From Rossellomorea aquimaris (GTDB lineage Bacteria > Bacillota > Bacilli > Bacillales > Bacillaceae_B), in assembly GCF_001877785.1 (NCBI RefSeq), contig NZ_MINN01000128.1, positions 265,252 to 329,251 on the forward strand: 64,000 nucleotides of DNA, read 5' to 3'. Numbering within the stretch: position 1 is the stretch's first letter; each line of letters opens with the position of its first letter. Made by a program: the position numbers and the translations under genes. Positions 24,204 through 32,367 of the stretch are shown here, piece by piece. The notes beneath the pieces were generated by a model that had not been told where the DNA came from, searched no databases, and worked only from the letters and a program-made list of their open reading frames with translations.

Positions 24204-24833
24204 TCAATTTATTTCATTCGTTAAAATGATTTTTAATTCTTCAACCATCTGGAGTAAATCAAGCTTCACGATCGTCTCGGCTGACTGGTCTGTCAAAATG
24301 CCGGCCTGCAGCGGAACTAACAGCCAAATGACGTTTTCTTGTTTCTTAAGTCCCCTGAGTTCAAATGAAGGACTGATAAATGCATCAAAATCTTTCTGCA
24401 AAAAAAGAAAGAGGGTTTTTAAGTCATCTTGATCCAAGCGGCTCTGCACTTTTTCAAGGATGAACATATTCAAAATTTCGGGGAACTCTAATCCATTACC
24501 GTCTTTTACAAGGGGGGTGCAGAATGAAATCGTTTCTGGTCGAAGAATCTTTTGCAGCTTCAATGCATCCAGTGATAGTTCAATCTTCGCTGCATTTGGT
24601 GAAAAGAAATCTGACAGTTCATCCAGGGAGTGGGTATCTTTCAGTTCTTTCACCTTTTTTATCCGTGCCAGCATTTTTTCTCTTGGAAAGTAAGTTTCCT
24701 GACCTGTGAAACTGGATTTCTTAATAAACCACTCTTCAGGAATGACCTGTTTCCGTTTCCAGCGGTAGAGCTGACCATAAGAAATCCCAGTCAGTTCCAA
24801 CACTTCTTTTTTCGATATCAGATCGTCATCCAA
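24204..24833 (-). CDS. yhbD: YhbD-like MerR-type helix-turn-helix protein
   Basis: A 209-residue protein whose first 60 residues are a MerR-like winged helix (SKKEVLELTGISYGQLYRWKRKQVIPEEW), with an effector or partner domain after residue 90 that I do not recognise. It matches B. subtilis YhbD in sequence and in position before bactofilin genes. The C-terminal part contains a predicted helical segment ending QMVEELKIILTNEIN. Upstream are a GTAACA...TGTTAC palindrome and a repeated AACAnTGTTACG motif (24858-24915), which suggests self-regulation. The start ATG 24833 has a GAGGTGATT site at a rather long spacing of 13 bases. Confidence 0.8.
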   Translation of the reverse strand: MDDDLISKKEVLELTGISYGQLYRWKRKQVIPEEWFIKKSSFTGQETYFPREKMLARIKKVKELKDTHSLDELSDFFSPNAAKIELSLDALKLQKILRPETISFCTPLVKDGNGLEFPEILNMFILEKVQSRLDQDDLKTLFLFLQKDFDAFISPSFELRGLKKQENVIWLLVPLQAGILTDQSAETIVKLDLLQMVEELKIILTNEIN

Positions 24834-24857
24834 GGAACAATCACCTCAATTCCTTTT

Positions 24858-24915
24858 GTAACAAAACATTGTTACGTTACTTTATATGAACTATAGCAGA
24901 ACAATGTTACGGTTG
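24858..24915. promoter_or_regulatory. Possible operator pair upstream of yhbD
   Basis: GTAACA-AAACAT-TGTTAC is a perfect 6-bp palindrome at 24858-24875. Its right half belongs to AACATTGTTACGTTAC (24865-24880), repeated with four changes as AACAATGTTACGGTTG at 24900-24915. The 35-base offset is near three and a half helical turns. Confidence 0.5.
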
Positions 24916-24946
24916 TAAAGGTGTTTCTTCCAGTTTTTGTTTCCGG

Positions 24947-25000
24947 ATAAAAAGAGAAGGCTCGTCCTGGCCTGCATAATGCAGGAGGGACGGACCTTCG
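24947..25000 (-). terminator. Terminator of the HIT gene
   Basis: On the minus strand a stem built on CCTGCAT/ATGCAGG and GTCC/GGAC is followed by CTCTTTTTATCC. Confidence 0.65.
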
Positions 25001-25002
25001 TT

Positions 25003-25416
25003 TTATCTGTTTGGGCGTTTGTTTTCAGGCTGTTTGAGCCAGTATCGGAGTCCTTTACCAGCAAGAGGCTCATCATTGTAACGGGGTATGATGTGAAAGT
25101 GGCTGTGAAAAATGAATTGATTTGAGACTTTTCCTGCATTCCATCCGAGGGTGTACCCGTCTGCTTCAAATCTCTCATCAAGATACGTTTTAGCTTTTTG
25201 CAGAAGTTCATATGTATCATTCCATTCCTCCCTTGTCAGGGAGAAAGCATCCTGCTTGTGCTTCTTGGGAACAATGACGCCGCATCCTTCCAGAACATCC
25301 TGCTGGTGATTATGCTGAAGGAAATAGCATGTGTCATTTTCAAATATGATGTTTTGGCCGGGATCTTCATGCGGGTGGCAGAAGGGGCAGTTATTATCTT
25401 GGGTCATGAATGTCAC
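25003..25416 (-). CDS. HIT family protein
   Basis: A 137-residue histidine-triad nucleotide-binding protein. The triad is FHSHFHIIPRY (H-x-H-x-H-x-x) near residue 115, where the middle His attacks the alpha phosphate. The N-terminus has CPFCHPHEDP, a possible zinc knuckle with Cys10 and Cys13, found in one branch of HIT proteins. Substrates are usually AMP esters or dinucleoside polyphosphates; it may clean up adenylated products. The ATG 25416 is preceded by TTAGGAGTGACATTC. It is a single-gene unit ended by a hairpin. Confidence 0.85.
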   Translation of the reverse strand: MTFMTQDNNCPFCHPHEDPGQNIIFENDTCYFLQHNHQQDVLEGCGVIVPKKHKQDAFSLTREEWNDTYELLQKAKTYLDERFEADGYTLGWNAGKVSNQFIFHSHFHIIPRYNDEPLAGKGLRYWLKQPENKRPNR

Positions 25417-25541
25417 TCCTAATTGTTGGAATATTTGTTTTTTAGATTATACCATGAATTCATTCACAGGAGCGGATACCTAAGCGGTTTTTGCATCATA
25501 AAAGAAGGCAGTAACATAACACACCAATCATGCCAAAAAAT

Positions 25542-25566
25542 GTTTAGACCGGAAGGCTTGGGGTAA
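25542..25566 (+). promoter_or_regulatory. Sigma-B type promoter of katE
   Basis: GTTTAG, 13 bases, GGGTAA closely fits the sigma-B consensus GTTTAA-N13/14-GGGTAT. B. subtilis katE is a known sigma-B gene, so position and family agree. Confidence 0.7.
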
Positions 25567-25611
25567 AGAATGACCATAGCATTTTACATAGTTAAAGAGA
25601 GGAATGAGGGA

Positions 25612-27666
25612 ATGAGTTACGAGAATAAAAGCAAAGTGAACGGCAACAGTAAAAATGAACAGCTTGAAGAGTTTCGCGTCGATGACAGCGGAAAGCATCT
25701 GACGACCAATCAGGGAGTAAAGGTGTCAGAGGATGAGTTTTCGCTGAAAGCCGGAGAACGCGGTCCTACGTTAATGGAAGATTTCCATTTCCGTGAAAAG
25801 ATGACTCATTTCGACCATGAACGCATTCCAGAGCGGATCGTCCATGCAAGGGGCTTCGCAGCGCATGGTGAGTTCGAAGTCTATGAATCAATGAAGGAAT
25901 ATACGAAAGCTGGATTTTTACAGGATCCTTCCAGGAAAACACCTGTATTCGTCCGCTTCTCAACGGTAGCAGGAAACAGGGGATCCGCCGAGACGGTAAG
26001 GGATGCCCGCGGATTCGCGACGAAATTCTATACGGAAGAAGGGAATTATGACTTGGTGGGAAATAATATTCCTGTCTTCTTCATCCAGGATGCGATCAAG
26101 TTCCCGGACCTTGTCCATGCCGTCAAACCGGAGCCGCACAATGAAATGCCCCAGGCAGCAACAGCACACGATACATTCTGGGACTTTATCGCCAATAATC
26201 AGGAGTCTGCCCATATGGTCATGTGGGCCATGTCGGACCGGGCAATTCCCCGCAGCTTTCGCATGATGGAAGGATTCGGGGTTCACACTTTCCGATTCGT
26301 AAATGAAGAAGGAAAAGCCCACTTCGTCAAATTCCATTGGAAACCGGTTCTCGGAACTCATTCACTCGTATGGGATGAAGCACAAAAAATCAATGGGAAG
26401 GATCCCGATTTTCACCGCCGTGACCTGTATGAATCAATTGAGAATGGGGATTATCCTGAATATGAACTCGGAGTGCAGCTGATCAAGGAGGAAGACGAAT
26501 TCAATTTCGACTTCGATGTACTGGATCCGACGAAGCTTTGGCCGGAAGAAGAAGTACCGGTTAAAATCATCGGGAAGATGACATTGAACAGAAATGTGGA
26601 TAATGTATTTGCAGAAACGGAGCAGGCAGCTTTCCATCCAGGATCAGTCGTTCCGGGAATTGATTTTTCAAATGATCCCTTACTGCAGGGGCGTCTGTTC
26701 TCGTATACAGATACCCAGCTAATACGTCTTGGCGGACCGAACTTCCATGAACTGCCGATCAACCGCCCAGTCTGTCCTTTCCATAATAATCAGCGGGACG
26801 GCTATTCACGACATACGATCAATAAAGGCCAGGTGAGCTACCATAAGAACTCACTCGCCCAAAACACGCCGGCACCGGCAAGTGAAGAGGAAGGCGGCTA
26901 TACCCATTATCAGGAAAAGATGGAAGGCCGCAAAGTACGTAGAAGAAGTGAAAGTTTCAAAGATCATTTCTCCCAGGCAACCTTGTTCTGGAACAGCATG
27001 AGTGAAGCCGAGAAAGAACACATCATAGACGCCTTCAGCTTTGAACTCGGTAAAGTCATGAGCAAATCCGTTCAGCAGCAGGTTGTCGATATGTTCGCAC
27101 ATGTTAGTCTTGAGATGGCAAAAGGATTTGCAGAAGCAATCGGAGCCAAGGTTCCAGAAGGGCCGGGCTCGACAGTAACGAAATCTTCTCCTGCGCTGAG
27201 TCAGGAGAATACGGTTAAGAGACCTCATACACGCAAGGTTGGAGTCATTGTTTCGAGCGGCTTCAGCGGCAGTGAAGTCACTAAAGCGCTGAAAGAATTG
27301 AAAGAAGAAGGCCTGCAGCCCGAAATCATCAGCAGCAAATTGGGAGTGGTTAAAAGCGGTGAAGGGGAAGAACTCGAAGTGGATCATACCTTCCTGACAT
27401 GCGACTCCGTTCTGTTCGACAGTATCTACGTTGCCGGCGGAAAAGAGCTCGATAAGAAGTTCAAGCAGGACACTTCCTATTTTGTAAAAGAAGCCTTTGT
27501 ACACTTCAAGCCTATCGGGGCGACCCATGAAGGGGTTACTTTATTGAAAGACATCGGCATTGGACAATGTTCAGGAGTAGTGACTGGAGAGAGGATGGAC
27601 ACATTTACTTCTGATTTCATTGAAGCGATTGCAGCCCATCGTCACTGGGATCGAGAAATCGTCTGA
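25612..27666 (+). CDS. katE: Large-subunit monofunctional catalase KatE (clade 2)
   Basis: A 684-residue haem catalase that splits hydrogen peroxide, nearly the same length as B. subtilis KatE. Catalytic elements are the distal His in ERIVHARGFAAHG near residue 82, the distal Asn in LVGNNIPVFFIQD, and the proximal haem-binding Tyr in RLFSYTDTQ. After residue 500 a flavodoxin-like DJ-1/amidotransferase domain begins (RKVGVIVSSGFSG), which is typical of large catalases and stabilises the enzyme. An upstream in-frame ATG at 25570 is less likely, since GAGAGGAATGAGGGA precedes ATG 25612. The upstream sigma-B-type promoter points to general stress and stationary-phase control. No PerR box is visible. 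Confidence 0.93.
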   Translation: MSYENKSKVNGNSKNEQLEEFRVDDSGKHLTTNQGVKVSEDEFSLKAGERGPTLMEDFHFREKMTHFDHERIPERIVHARGFAAHGEFEVYESMKEYTKAGFLQDPSRKTPVFVRFSTVAGNRGSAETVRDARGFATKFYTEEGNYDLVGNNIPVFFIQDAIKFPDLVHAVKPEPHNEMPQAATAHDTFWDFIANNQESAHMVMWAMSDRAIPRSFRMMEGFGVHTFRFVNEEGKAHFVKFHWKPVLGTHSLVWDEAQKINGKDPDFHRRDLYESIENGDYPEYELGVQLIKEEDEFNFDFDVLDPTKLWPEEEVPVKIIGKMTLNRNVDNVFAETEQAAFHPGSVVPGIDFSNDPLLQGRLFSYTDTQLIRLGGPNFHELPINRPVCPFHNNQRDGYSRHTINKGQVSYHKNSLAQNTPAPASEEEGGYTHYQEKMEGRKVRRRSESFKDHFSQATLFWNSMSEAEKEHIIDAFSFELGKVMSKSVQQQVVDMFAHVSLEMAKGFAEAIGAKVPEGPGSTVTKSSPALSQENTVKRPHTRKVGVIVSSGFSGSEVTKALKELKEEGLQPEIISSKLGVVKSGEGEELEVDHTFLTCDSVLFDSIYVAGGKELDKKFKQDTSYFVKEAFVHFKPIGATHEGVTLLKDIGIGQCSGVVTGERMDTFTSDFIEAIAAHRHWDREIV

Positions 27667-27716
27667 TTAAGAAAAATTTGAAATAAAGGCTGGGACAAAA
27701 GTGTTTTAGTATAAGT

Positions 27717-27765
27717 AAAACCCGGACTACTTGCATTTTAATCAGCAAAGTAGTCCGGGTTTTTA
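27717..27765 (+). terminator. Terminator of katE
   Basis: AAAACCCGGACTACTTGC and GCAAAGTAGTCCGGGTTTTT form a long stem. It is preceded by GGCTGGGACAAAA, a phrase found in many Firmicute intergenic terminators. Confidence 0.8.
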
Positions 27766-27802
27766 ATTTGTTTAATAACAATTTGTTTTTGCTCTTTCTA
27801 GC

Positions 27803-27953
27803 GGTTGATTGGAGTGCAAGACGTAGACTCCTAAAAGAAATGCGTAATGGCTTTGCCCGGAGGAGGGTGGCATAAGCCCTGCATCTGGACAATTCCTTCC
27901 AATAAGAGAGGCACGGGCTACCCGCGGAAACAGAAGTCTTGCACGGAAATCAA
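27803..27953. repeat. Inverted-repeat element, family 1, copy B (internal deletion)
   Basis: It has the same arms as copy A: GTTGATTGGAGTGCAAGAC on the left, GTCTTGCACGGAAATCA on the right. Relative to copy A the central hairpin is missing, and the join GGCATAAGCCCTGCA corresponds to a loss between two ATAAG/CTAAG repeats. From 27954 to 28068 I see nothing further. Confidence 0.8.
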
Positions 27954-28068
27954 AAACGGGTTTAGAACTTAAACTACCACAATCCTATTAATTCCCCGTT
28001 CAATTTATTCCAATGGCACCCTACTAATCCATTCACCCATTTTAATAGATACTAGTTATGTATAACAA

Positions 28069-28096
28069 ACGCTAACGCAAGGACAACCATAGTATA
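28069..28096 (+). promoter_or_regulatory. Possible sigma-K/sigma-E like promoter
   Basis: AC, 17 bases, CATAGTATA, which fits the loose AC-N17-CATAnnnTA pattern of mother-cell promoters. The signal is weak and easily found by chance. Confidence 0.3.
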
Positions 28097-28126
28097 TTAA
28101 AGAAATGAACAAGGAGGTGGATATTC

Positions 28127-28297
28127 ATGCCAAAAGGTCCAGCTCACCATGCTGCTGCAGAAGAGTTTGATTTCTTTAAGCTTCTTCTAGTCTTGCTAGT
28201 AGTGGCCTTCCTCATCACATTAGGTGTTGCCCCGATCGCAGCATTAATTATCGGGATTGCTCTACTGCTCATCCTAGCTATCAGCGCACTATTTTAA
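28127..28297 (+). CDS. Small hydrophobic protein, 56 aa
   Basis: The ATG at 28127 follows an excellent site AACAAGGAGGTGGATATTC. The product begins MPKGPAHHAAAEEFDFFKLL and then has two back-to-back hydrophobic stretches separated by a VAPIAAL turn, so it is a hairpin or long single membrane protein. I know no family name; small hydrophobic proteins of this kind in Bacillaceae are often made during sporulation, and a CATAnnnTA motif lies upstream. A hairpin terminator follows at 28314. The next gene is a 211-residue protein of unknown function. Confidence 0.75.
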   Translation: MPKGPAHHAAAEEFDFFKLLLVLLVVAFLITLGVAPIAALIIGIALLLILAISALF

Positions 28298-28313
28298 TTT
28301 CAGATGAATGATG

Positions 28314-28344
28314 GAAAGCGGTTTGCACAGCCGCTTTCTATATA
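28314..28344 (+). terminator. Hairpin after the 56-aa gene
   Basis: GAAAGCGG and CCGCTTTC pair around a 9-base loop, then TATATAC. The T-run is weak, so read-through to the next gene is possible. Confidence 0.55.
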
Positions 28345-28372
28345 CTCATAGTAATAGAAAGGAGGAATATAC

Positions 28373-29008
28373 ATGGATAATAAAAATATGATAGAAGAAC
28401 TCTATAAACTCATTCAGGAACAAGTCAAGAAAGAAGACGGGCAATTATCCATCGAGTCGGCACTTGAAATGATGACATCCGCGATTAAAGAGAATGAACT
28501 GAATAAAGAACTGAAGGATCATTCCGATTCTCTAAAAACTCACCTTGAATCCATCATGCCGGAGAACCTTAAGGGAATGGAGCCACTGAAAGATAAAGCG
28601 GCAGCATTTTTGAAGGGCGATTCACTTAATACAGATGCGCTTCAGCAACTGATGAACGGCGTTCTCAACAATGATGTTTTTAAGCAGCAGCTCAGCCAAT
28701 TGACGACTGGTAAAGAACTTGACGCGAAGTCGCTGATGAATGGCTTCAGCTCTATGCTTCAGGGGAATGGAGGGACAGGGAACCTCATCCCGATGAACCT
28801 ATTGAACCTGGTCCAGGGCATGGATCTTATGAAACTGATTGATGGAGCAGCAGTACGTCGTAAAAATAAATCAAAGAATATTCAGGTTCAAAACAATGAC
28901 AGTAAAGAAAATAGTAAAAATGAAAACATCAAATCCAAACAAAAAACATCCATAAATAATTCGTACAAAGTTGACTACGAATATGATGAATGTGATTTGT
29001 GGTATTAA
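28373..29008 (+). CDS. Hypothetical protein with basic low-complexity tail, 211 aa
   Basis: I do not recognise this family. Residues 1-150 are a soluble, mostly helical region rich in Leu, Met and Asn (repeated MNG, LNN and LMKLI turns). Residues 160-195 are a Lys/Asn/Ser-rich low-complexity segment, and the end is a striking acidic-aromatic stretch VDYEYDECDLWY. The basic tail followed by a Tyr-rich end resembles some spore coat or morphogenetic proteins, but that is only an impression. AAAGGAGGAATATAC precedes ATG 28373. It lies between a small hydrophobic gene and clpE and ends at a strong terminator. Confidence 0.7.
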   Translation: MDNKNMIEELYKLIQEQVKKEDGQLSIESALEMMTSAIKENELNKELKDHSDSLKTHLESIMPENLKGMEPLKDKAAAFLKGDSLNTDALQQLMNGVLNNDVFKQQLSQLTTGKELDAKSLMNGFSSMLQGNGGTGNLIPMNLLNLVQGMDLMKLIDGAAVRRKNKSKNIQVQNNDSKENSKNENIKSKQKTSINNSYKVDYEYDECDLWY

Positions 29009-29017
29009 ACAGGGGGG

Positions 29018-29047
29018 AAGCTGGCCGAACTTTAAGCCAGCTTTTAT
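29018..29047 (+). terminator. Terminator of the 211-aa gene
   Basis: AAGCTGGC and GCCAGCTTTT pair across a 10-base loop, followed by ATGTTTTT. Confidence 0.75.
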
Positions 29048-29099
29048 GTTTTTACATAGAATCAAAAGTTTCGACTAAAAATTTCCGTAAACAAAAATC

Positions 29100-29128
29100 T
29101 TGAAAGTCAAAAAAGGTCAAATTATAAT
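29100..29128 (+). promoter_or_regulatory. clpE: Sigma-A promoter of clpE
   Basis: TTGAAA, 17 bases, TATAAT. The whole spacer is occupied by a CtsR operator. Confidence 0.8.
29105..29121 (+). promoter_or_regulatory. CtsR operator 1
   Basis: AGTCAAA-AAA-GGTCAAA is an exact heptad direct repeat of the CtsR consensus (A/GGTCAAANANA/GGTCAAA), and lies between the -35 and -10 boxes. Confidence 0.9.
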
Positions 29129-29138
29129 ATAGTCATAA

Positions 29139-29155
29139 GGTCAAAGAAAGTCAAA
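29139..29155 (+). promoter_or_regulatory. CtsR operator 2
   Basis: GGTCAAA-GAA-AGTCAAA, a second exact CtsR repeat just downstream of the transcription start. Confidence 0.9.
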
Positions 29156-29238
29156 GTCAAGCAACGACATCCTGACCTTCAACCAAATGAATCAAATGTT
29201 AACTATATAAAAAGGAAACCAATAGGAGGTAATACTGT

Positions 29239-31374
29239 ATGAAATGTCAAGTATGTCATCAGAACCAGGCAACAGTTGAAGTGTACAAAAGAGTCAACAA
29301 CCATAAGACAAGAATGCAGATGTGTATGGAATGCTTCCAACAACAGCAATCAAAAACTCCTTCCGGCTTACATGGCGGTTTTCCGTTTGATGAATTGTTC
29401 AAAGGCATGAGCATGGGGGGAGCCCAGCCGCACGCTTTCGGATCAAATCAACAGGAGCTAAAAACGGAAACCGGCGGTAATGGCGGCGGTATTCTTGATC
29501 AATTCGGCCGCAACGTAACCCATGCAGCGAAGGCGGGTCTGATCGATCCTGTCATCGGAAGGGATAAAGAAGTAGAGCGTGTCATTGAAATCCTGAACCG
29601 CCGTAATAAGAACAACCCTGTACTCATCGGTGAGCCGGGTGTCGGTAAAACAGCAATCGCAGAAGGGCTGGCATTGAAAATCGTTGGCGGGGATGTACCG
29701 GCCAAGCTGTTAAACAAAGAAGTATATGTTATGGACGTAGCTTCACTGACTGCCGGTACCGGAGTCCGCGGGTCGTTTGAAGAACGATTGAAAGCCATCA
29801 TCAGCGAACTCCAAAACCGCAAGAATGTCATGTTATTCATCGATGAAATCCATCAGCTGGTCGGAGCGGGGTCTGCGGAAGGTTCCATGGATGCAGGCAA
29901 TATTTTAAAACCTGCACTTGCCCGGGGCGAGCTTCAGGTAATCGGTGCGACAACACTCAAGGAATACCGTCAAATTGAAAAAGACGCGGCTCTTGAACGC
30001 CGATTCCAGCCTGTAATGGTAAATGAACCGACTCCCGAACAGTCCATCGACATCCTGAAGGGACTGCGAAGTAAATATGAGGAATATCATGGAGTCAAAT
30101 ATTCAGATGAAACGATTGAGGCATGCGTGAAATTGTCTCACCGCTACATCCAAGATCGTTTCCTTCCGGATAAAGCGATCGACTTGATGGACGAAGCGGG
30201 TGCTAAAATGAACCTTCAGTCAGAAGGGAAAGATACATCTGCACTTCATCAGAAATTGGAAGAAATCCATGCAATGAAAGAGCAGGCTACCAAGGAAGAG
30301 CGTTACGAAGAAGCAGCAAAACTGCGTGACCGGGAACAAGAAATTGAAAAGCAGCTCGGGAACCGTGATGCCAAGGAGAAAGCGTCAGTAGGACCAGATT
30401 TGATCCAGTCAATCATTGAAGCGAAGACGGGCATTCCAGTCGGAAAGCTTCAAAGTGATGATAAAAAACGATTGAAAGAGCTTGAAATGAACCTTTCAAA
30501 TAAAGTAATCGGGCAGGCAGAGGCAGTGAAAAAGGTAGCGAAAGCGATCCGCCGCAGCCGGGCAGGCTTAAAGGCGAAGCACCGTCCGATCGGTACATTC
30601 TTATTCGTGGGACCGACTGGCGTCGGTAAGACAGAATTGACGAAGACGCTGGCTGAGGAACTATTCGGGTCCAAAGACAGTATGCTCCGACTGGACATGA
30701 GTGAATATATGGAGAAACACTCCGTATCCAAACTGATCGGTTCACCTCCGGGTTATGTAGGTCATGAAGAATCCGGCCAATTGACTGAAAAAGTAAGAAG
30801 GAACCCTTATTCAATCATTCTGCTGGACGAAATCGAGAAAGCTCATCCAGATGTTCAGCATATGTTCCTTCAGATCCTTGAAGACGGCCGTTTGACAGAC
30901 AGCCAGGGAAGAACCGTGAGCTTCAAAGATACTGTCATCATCATGACAAGTAATGCAGGTGTGACGAATGTCAAGGAAGCTGTCGTAGGGTTTGCAACCG
31001 GCGGCACGGATGCCGTGAAGGAAACGAATATCCTTCAATCACTTGGTTCTTACTTCAAGCCGGAATTCCTGAATCGTTTTGACAGTATCATTGAATTCCA
31101 GTCACTTCATAAAGAAGAGCTTCTTCAAATACTTGATTTGATGCTAGCAGATCTTCAACAAGAATTGAATGATCAAAGCATTACAGTAAATTTCGAAAAA
31201 GAAGCAAAGGATAAGCTGGTCGAACTGGGCTATCATCCTGAATTTGGAGCCCGTCCATTGCGCCGGGTAATCCAGGAGCAGGTAGAGGATAAAATCGCCG
31301 ATCTGCTTCTCGAGGAAGAAGAAGTAAAACAAGTGACGGTCACTCTTAAAAATGATGAAATCACTGTTAAGTAA
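29239..31374 (+). CDS. clpE: ATP-dependent Clp protease ATP-binding subunit ClpE
   Basis: A 711-residue AAA+ unfoldase that feeds heat-damaged or regulatory proteins, including CtsR in B. subtilis, to ClpP. The N-terminal zinc finger is CQVC at 3-6 and CMEC at 29-32, which distinguishes ClpE from ClpC. After a Gln/Gly-rich linker come AAA domain 1 (GEPGVGKT near residue 135), a UVR-like coiled segment near 340-375 (EERYEEAAKLRDREQEIEKQ), and AAA domain 2 (GPTGVGKTE near residue 458, then the P-loop end). Length fits B. subtilis ClpE (699). AGGAGGTAATACT precedes the ATG. Two exact CtsR operators in the promoter point to heat and misfolding control. Monocistronic. Confidence 0.95.
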   Translation: MKCQVCHQNQATVEVYKRVNNHKTRMQMCMECFQQQQSKTPSGLHGGFPFDELFKGMSMGGAQPHAFGSNQQELKTETGGNGGGILDQFGRNVTHAAKAGLIDPVIGRDKEVERVIEILNRRNKNNPVLIGEPGVGKTAIAEGLALKIVGGDVPAKLLNKEVYVMDVASLTAGTGVRGSFEERLKAIISELQNRKNVMLFIDEIHQLVGAGSAEGSMDAGNILKPALARGELQVIGATTLKEYRQIEKDAALERRFQPVMVNEPTPEQSIDILKGLRSKYEEYHGVKYSDETIEACVKLSHRYIQDRFLPDKAIDLMDEAGAKMNLQSEGKDTSALHQKLEEIHAMKEQATKEERYEEAAKLRDREQEIEKQLGNRDAKEKASVGPDLIQSIIEAKTGIPVGKLQSDDKKRLKELEMNLSNKVIGQAEAVKKVAKAIRRSRAGLKAKHRPIGTFLFVGPTGVGKTELTKTLAEELFGSKDSMLRLDMSEYMEKHSVSKLIGSPPGYVGHEESGQLTEKVRRNPYSIILLDEIEKAHPDVQHMFLQILEDGRLTDSQGRTVSFKDTVIIMTSNAGVTNVKEAVVGFATGGTDAVKETNILQSLGSYFKPEFLNRFDSIIEFQSLHKEELLQILDLMLADLQQELNDQSITVNFEKEAKDKLVELGYHPEFGARPLRRVIQEQVEDKIADLLLEEEEVKQVTVTLKNDEITVK

Positions 31375-31387
31375 AACTGGAAATAAA

Positions 31388-31426
31388 AAAGCGTGATCCC
31401 ATTTTCAAAGGGATCACGTTTTTATT
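31388..31426. terminator. Bidirectional terminator
   Basis: AAGCGTGATCCC and GGGATCACG form a stem followed by TTTTTATTTT; it separates clpE and the HAD gene. Confidence 0.85.
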
Positions 31427-31457
31427 TTCAGCTTGCACGCTTGAAGAAAAGAGCTTG

Positions 31458-32207
31458 TTATTTAAATTCGACGGCAGCCAGAACCTTGTCGATTGCCTGT
31501 GCGACTCCGTGATCAGTATTGATGCCTGTGACCCAGTCGGCGGCTTCCTTCACTGCATCCTGTGCATTTCCCATCGCCACTCCAAAACCTGATTCCCGAA
31601 TCATGGCTATATCATTCATACTGTCACCGACCGCCATGACTTCTTCCATGGACAAGTCCAGCCGTTCACATACCTTTACAAGTGCAGCCGCTTTATTCAC
31701 GCCAGCGGGATTGATTTCAATATTCGTCGGACTGGAATTGGTAATTTCGAGTGCTTCATTTTTCAACAATTCATCCATCACCACTTTACGCACTTCATCG
31801 TCTTGGATATCGAAGCCGAACTTCAGCCAATTATAAGCATCTATTTCCTGATCGAAAGGGTTGTGGGTATTGAATATGCCTTGTGTGGTCGATGACCAGA
31901 AGTATACATCATGTTTTTCCTTTAATCCCCACAGTGCTTTTACAAGTTCGGTATCTAGATGGGTACTGTCCACCAGATTGTATTCATGATCGTAAATTTC
32001 CCCGCCATTCACCGTTATTAAATAGGAAGAACGGCCAAGGTGGTCGGAAATATCCCTGCAATTACGAAGAGAACGCCCTGTACTCAAAACCACATGGATT
32101 CCCTTTTCTTTTGCCCTCTGTATGGCTTTTTCATTTTCCGGGGAAACCTCGCCCTCATGATTGACAAGCGTCCCATCCATATCAAGCGCAATTAATTTAA
32201 TCGTCAT
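31458..32207 (-). CDS. Cof-type HAD hydrolase
   Basis: A 249-residue phosphatase of the HAD IIB (Cof) group. The nucleophile motif is IALDMDGTLVN at residues 5-15 (Asp8 nucleophile, Asp10 acid), motif II is VLSTGRS near residue 40, and motif IV is AVGDSMNDIAM near residue 192; the cap domain lies between. Such enzymes remove phosphate from sugar phosphates or FMN-like molecules; the substrate cannot be read. ATG 32207 has a weak site (AGGACGTG). It is a single gene convergent with clpE. Confidence 0.85.
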   Translation of the reverse strand: MTIKLIALDMDGTLVNHEGEVSPENEKAIQRAKEKGIHVVLSTGRSLRNCRDISDHLGRSSYLITVNGGEIYDHEYNLVDSTHLDTELVKALWGLKEKHDVYFWSSTTQGIFNTHNPFDQEIDAYNWLKFGFDIQDDEVRKVVMDELLKNEALEITNSSPTNIEINPAGVNKAAALVKVCERLDLSMEEVMAVGDSMNDIAMIRESGFGVAMGNAQDAVKEAADWVTGINTDHGVAQAIDKVLAAVEFK

Positions 32208-32367
32208 TACTTATCACGTCCTCTCAAATTTGCTACTGTTTAGTTTAATATAAAAGTATAGAATAGTGTAGGAAAGAGACTTTACCTGCCTCTTTCTTTC
32301 ATCCTCTATTACTATTGCATATAATCAGGAAGACTAAACATATCAATTGTGAAGGAGTAAAAATCAT

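Noticed and set aside
27617..27892. Minus-strand open frame of 91 codons over the family 1 repeat (and a similar 79-codon one at 46558-46797)
   Set aside because: Both contain the peptide LRLALQSTA only because they translate the same inverted repeat. No ribosome site; this is a frequent false gene in Bacillus genomes.
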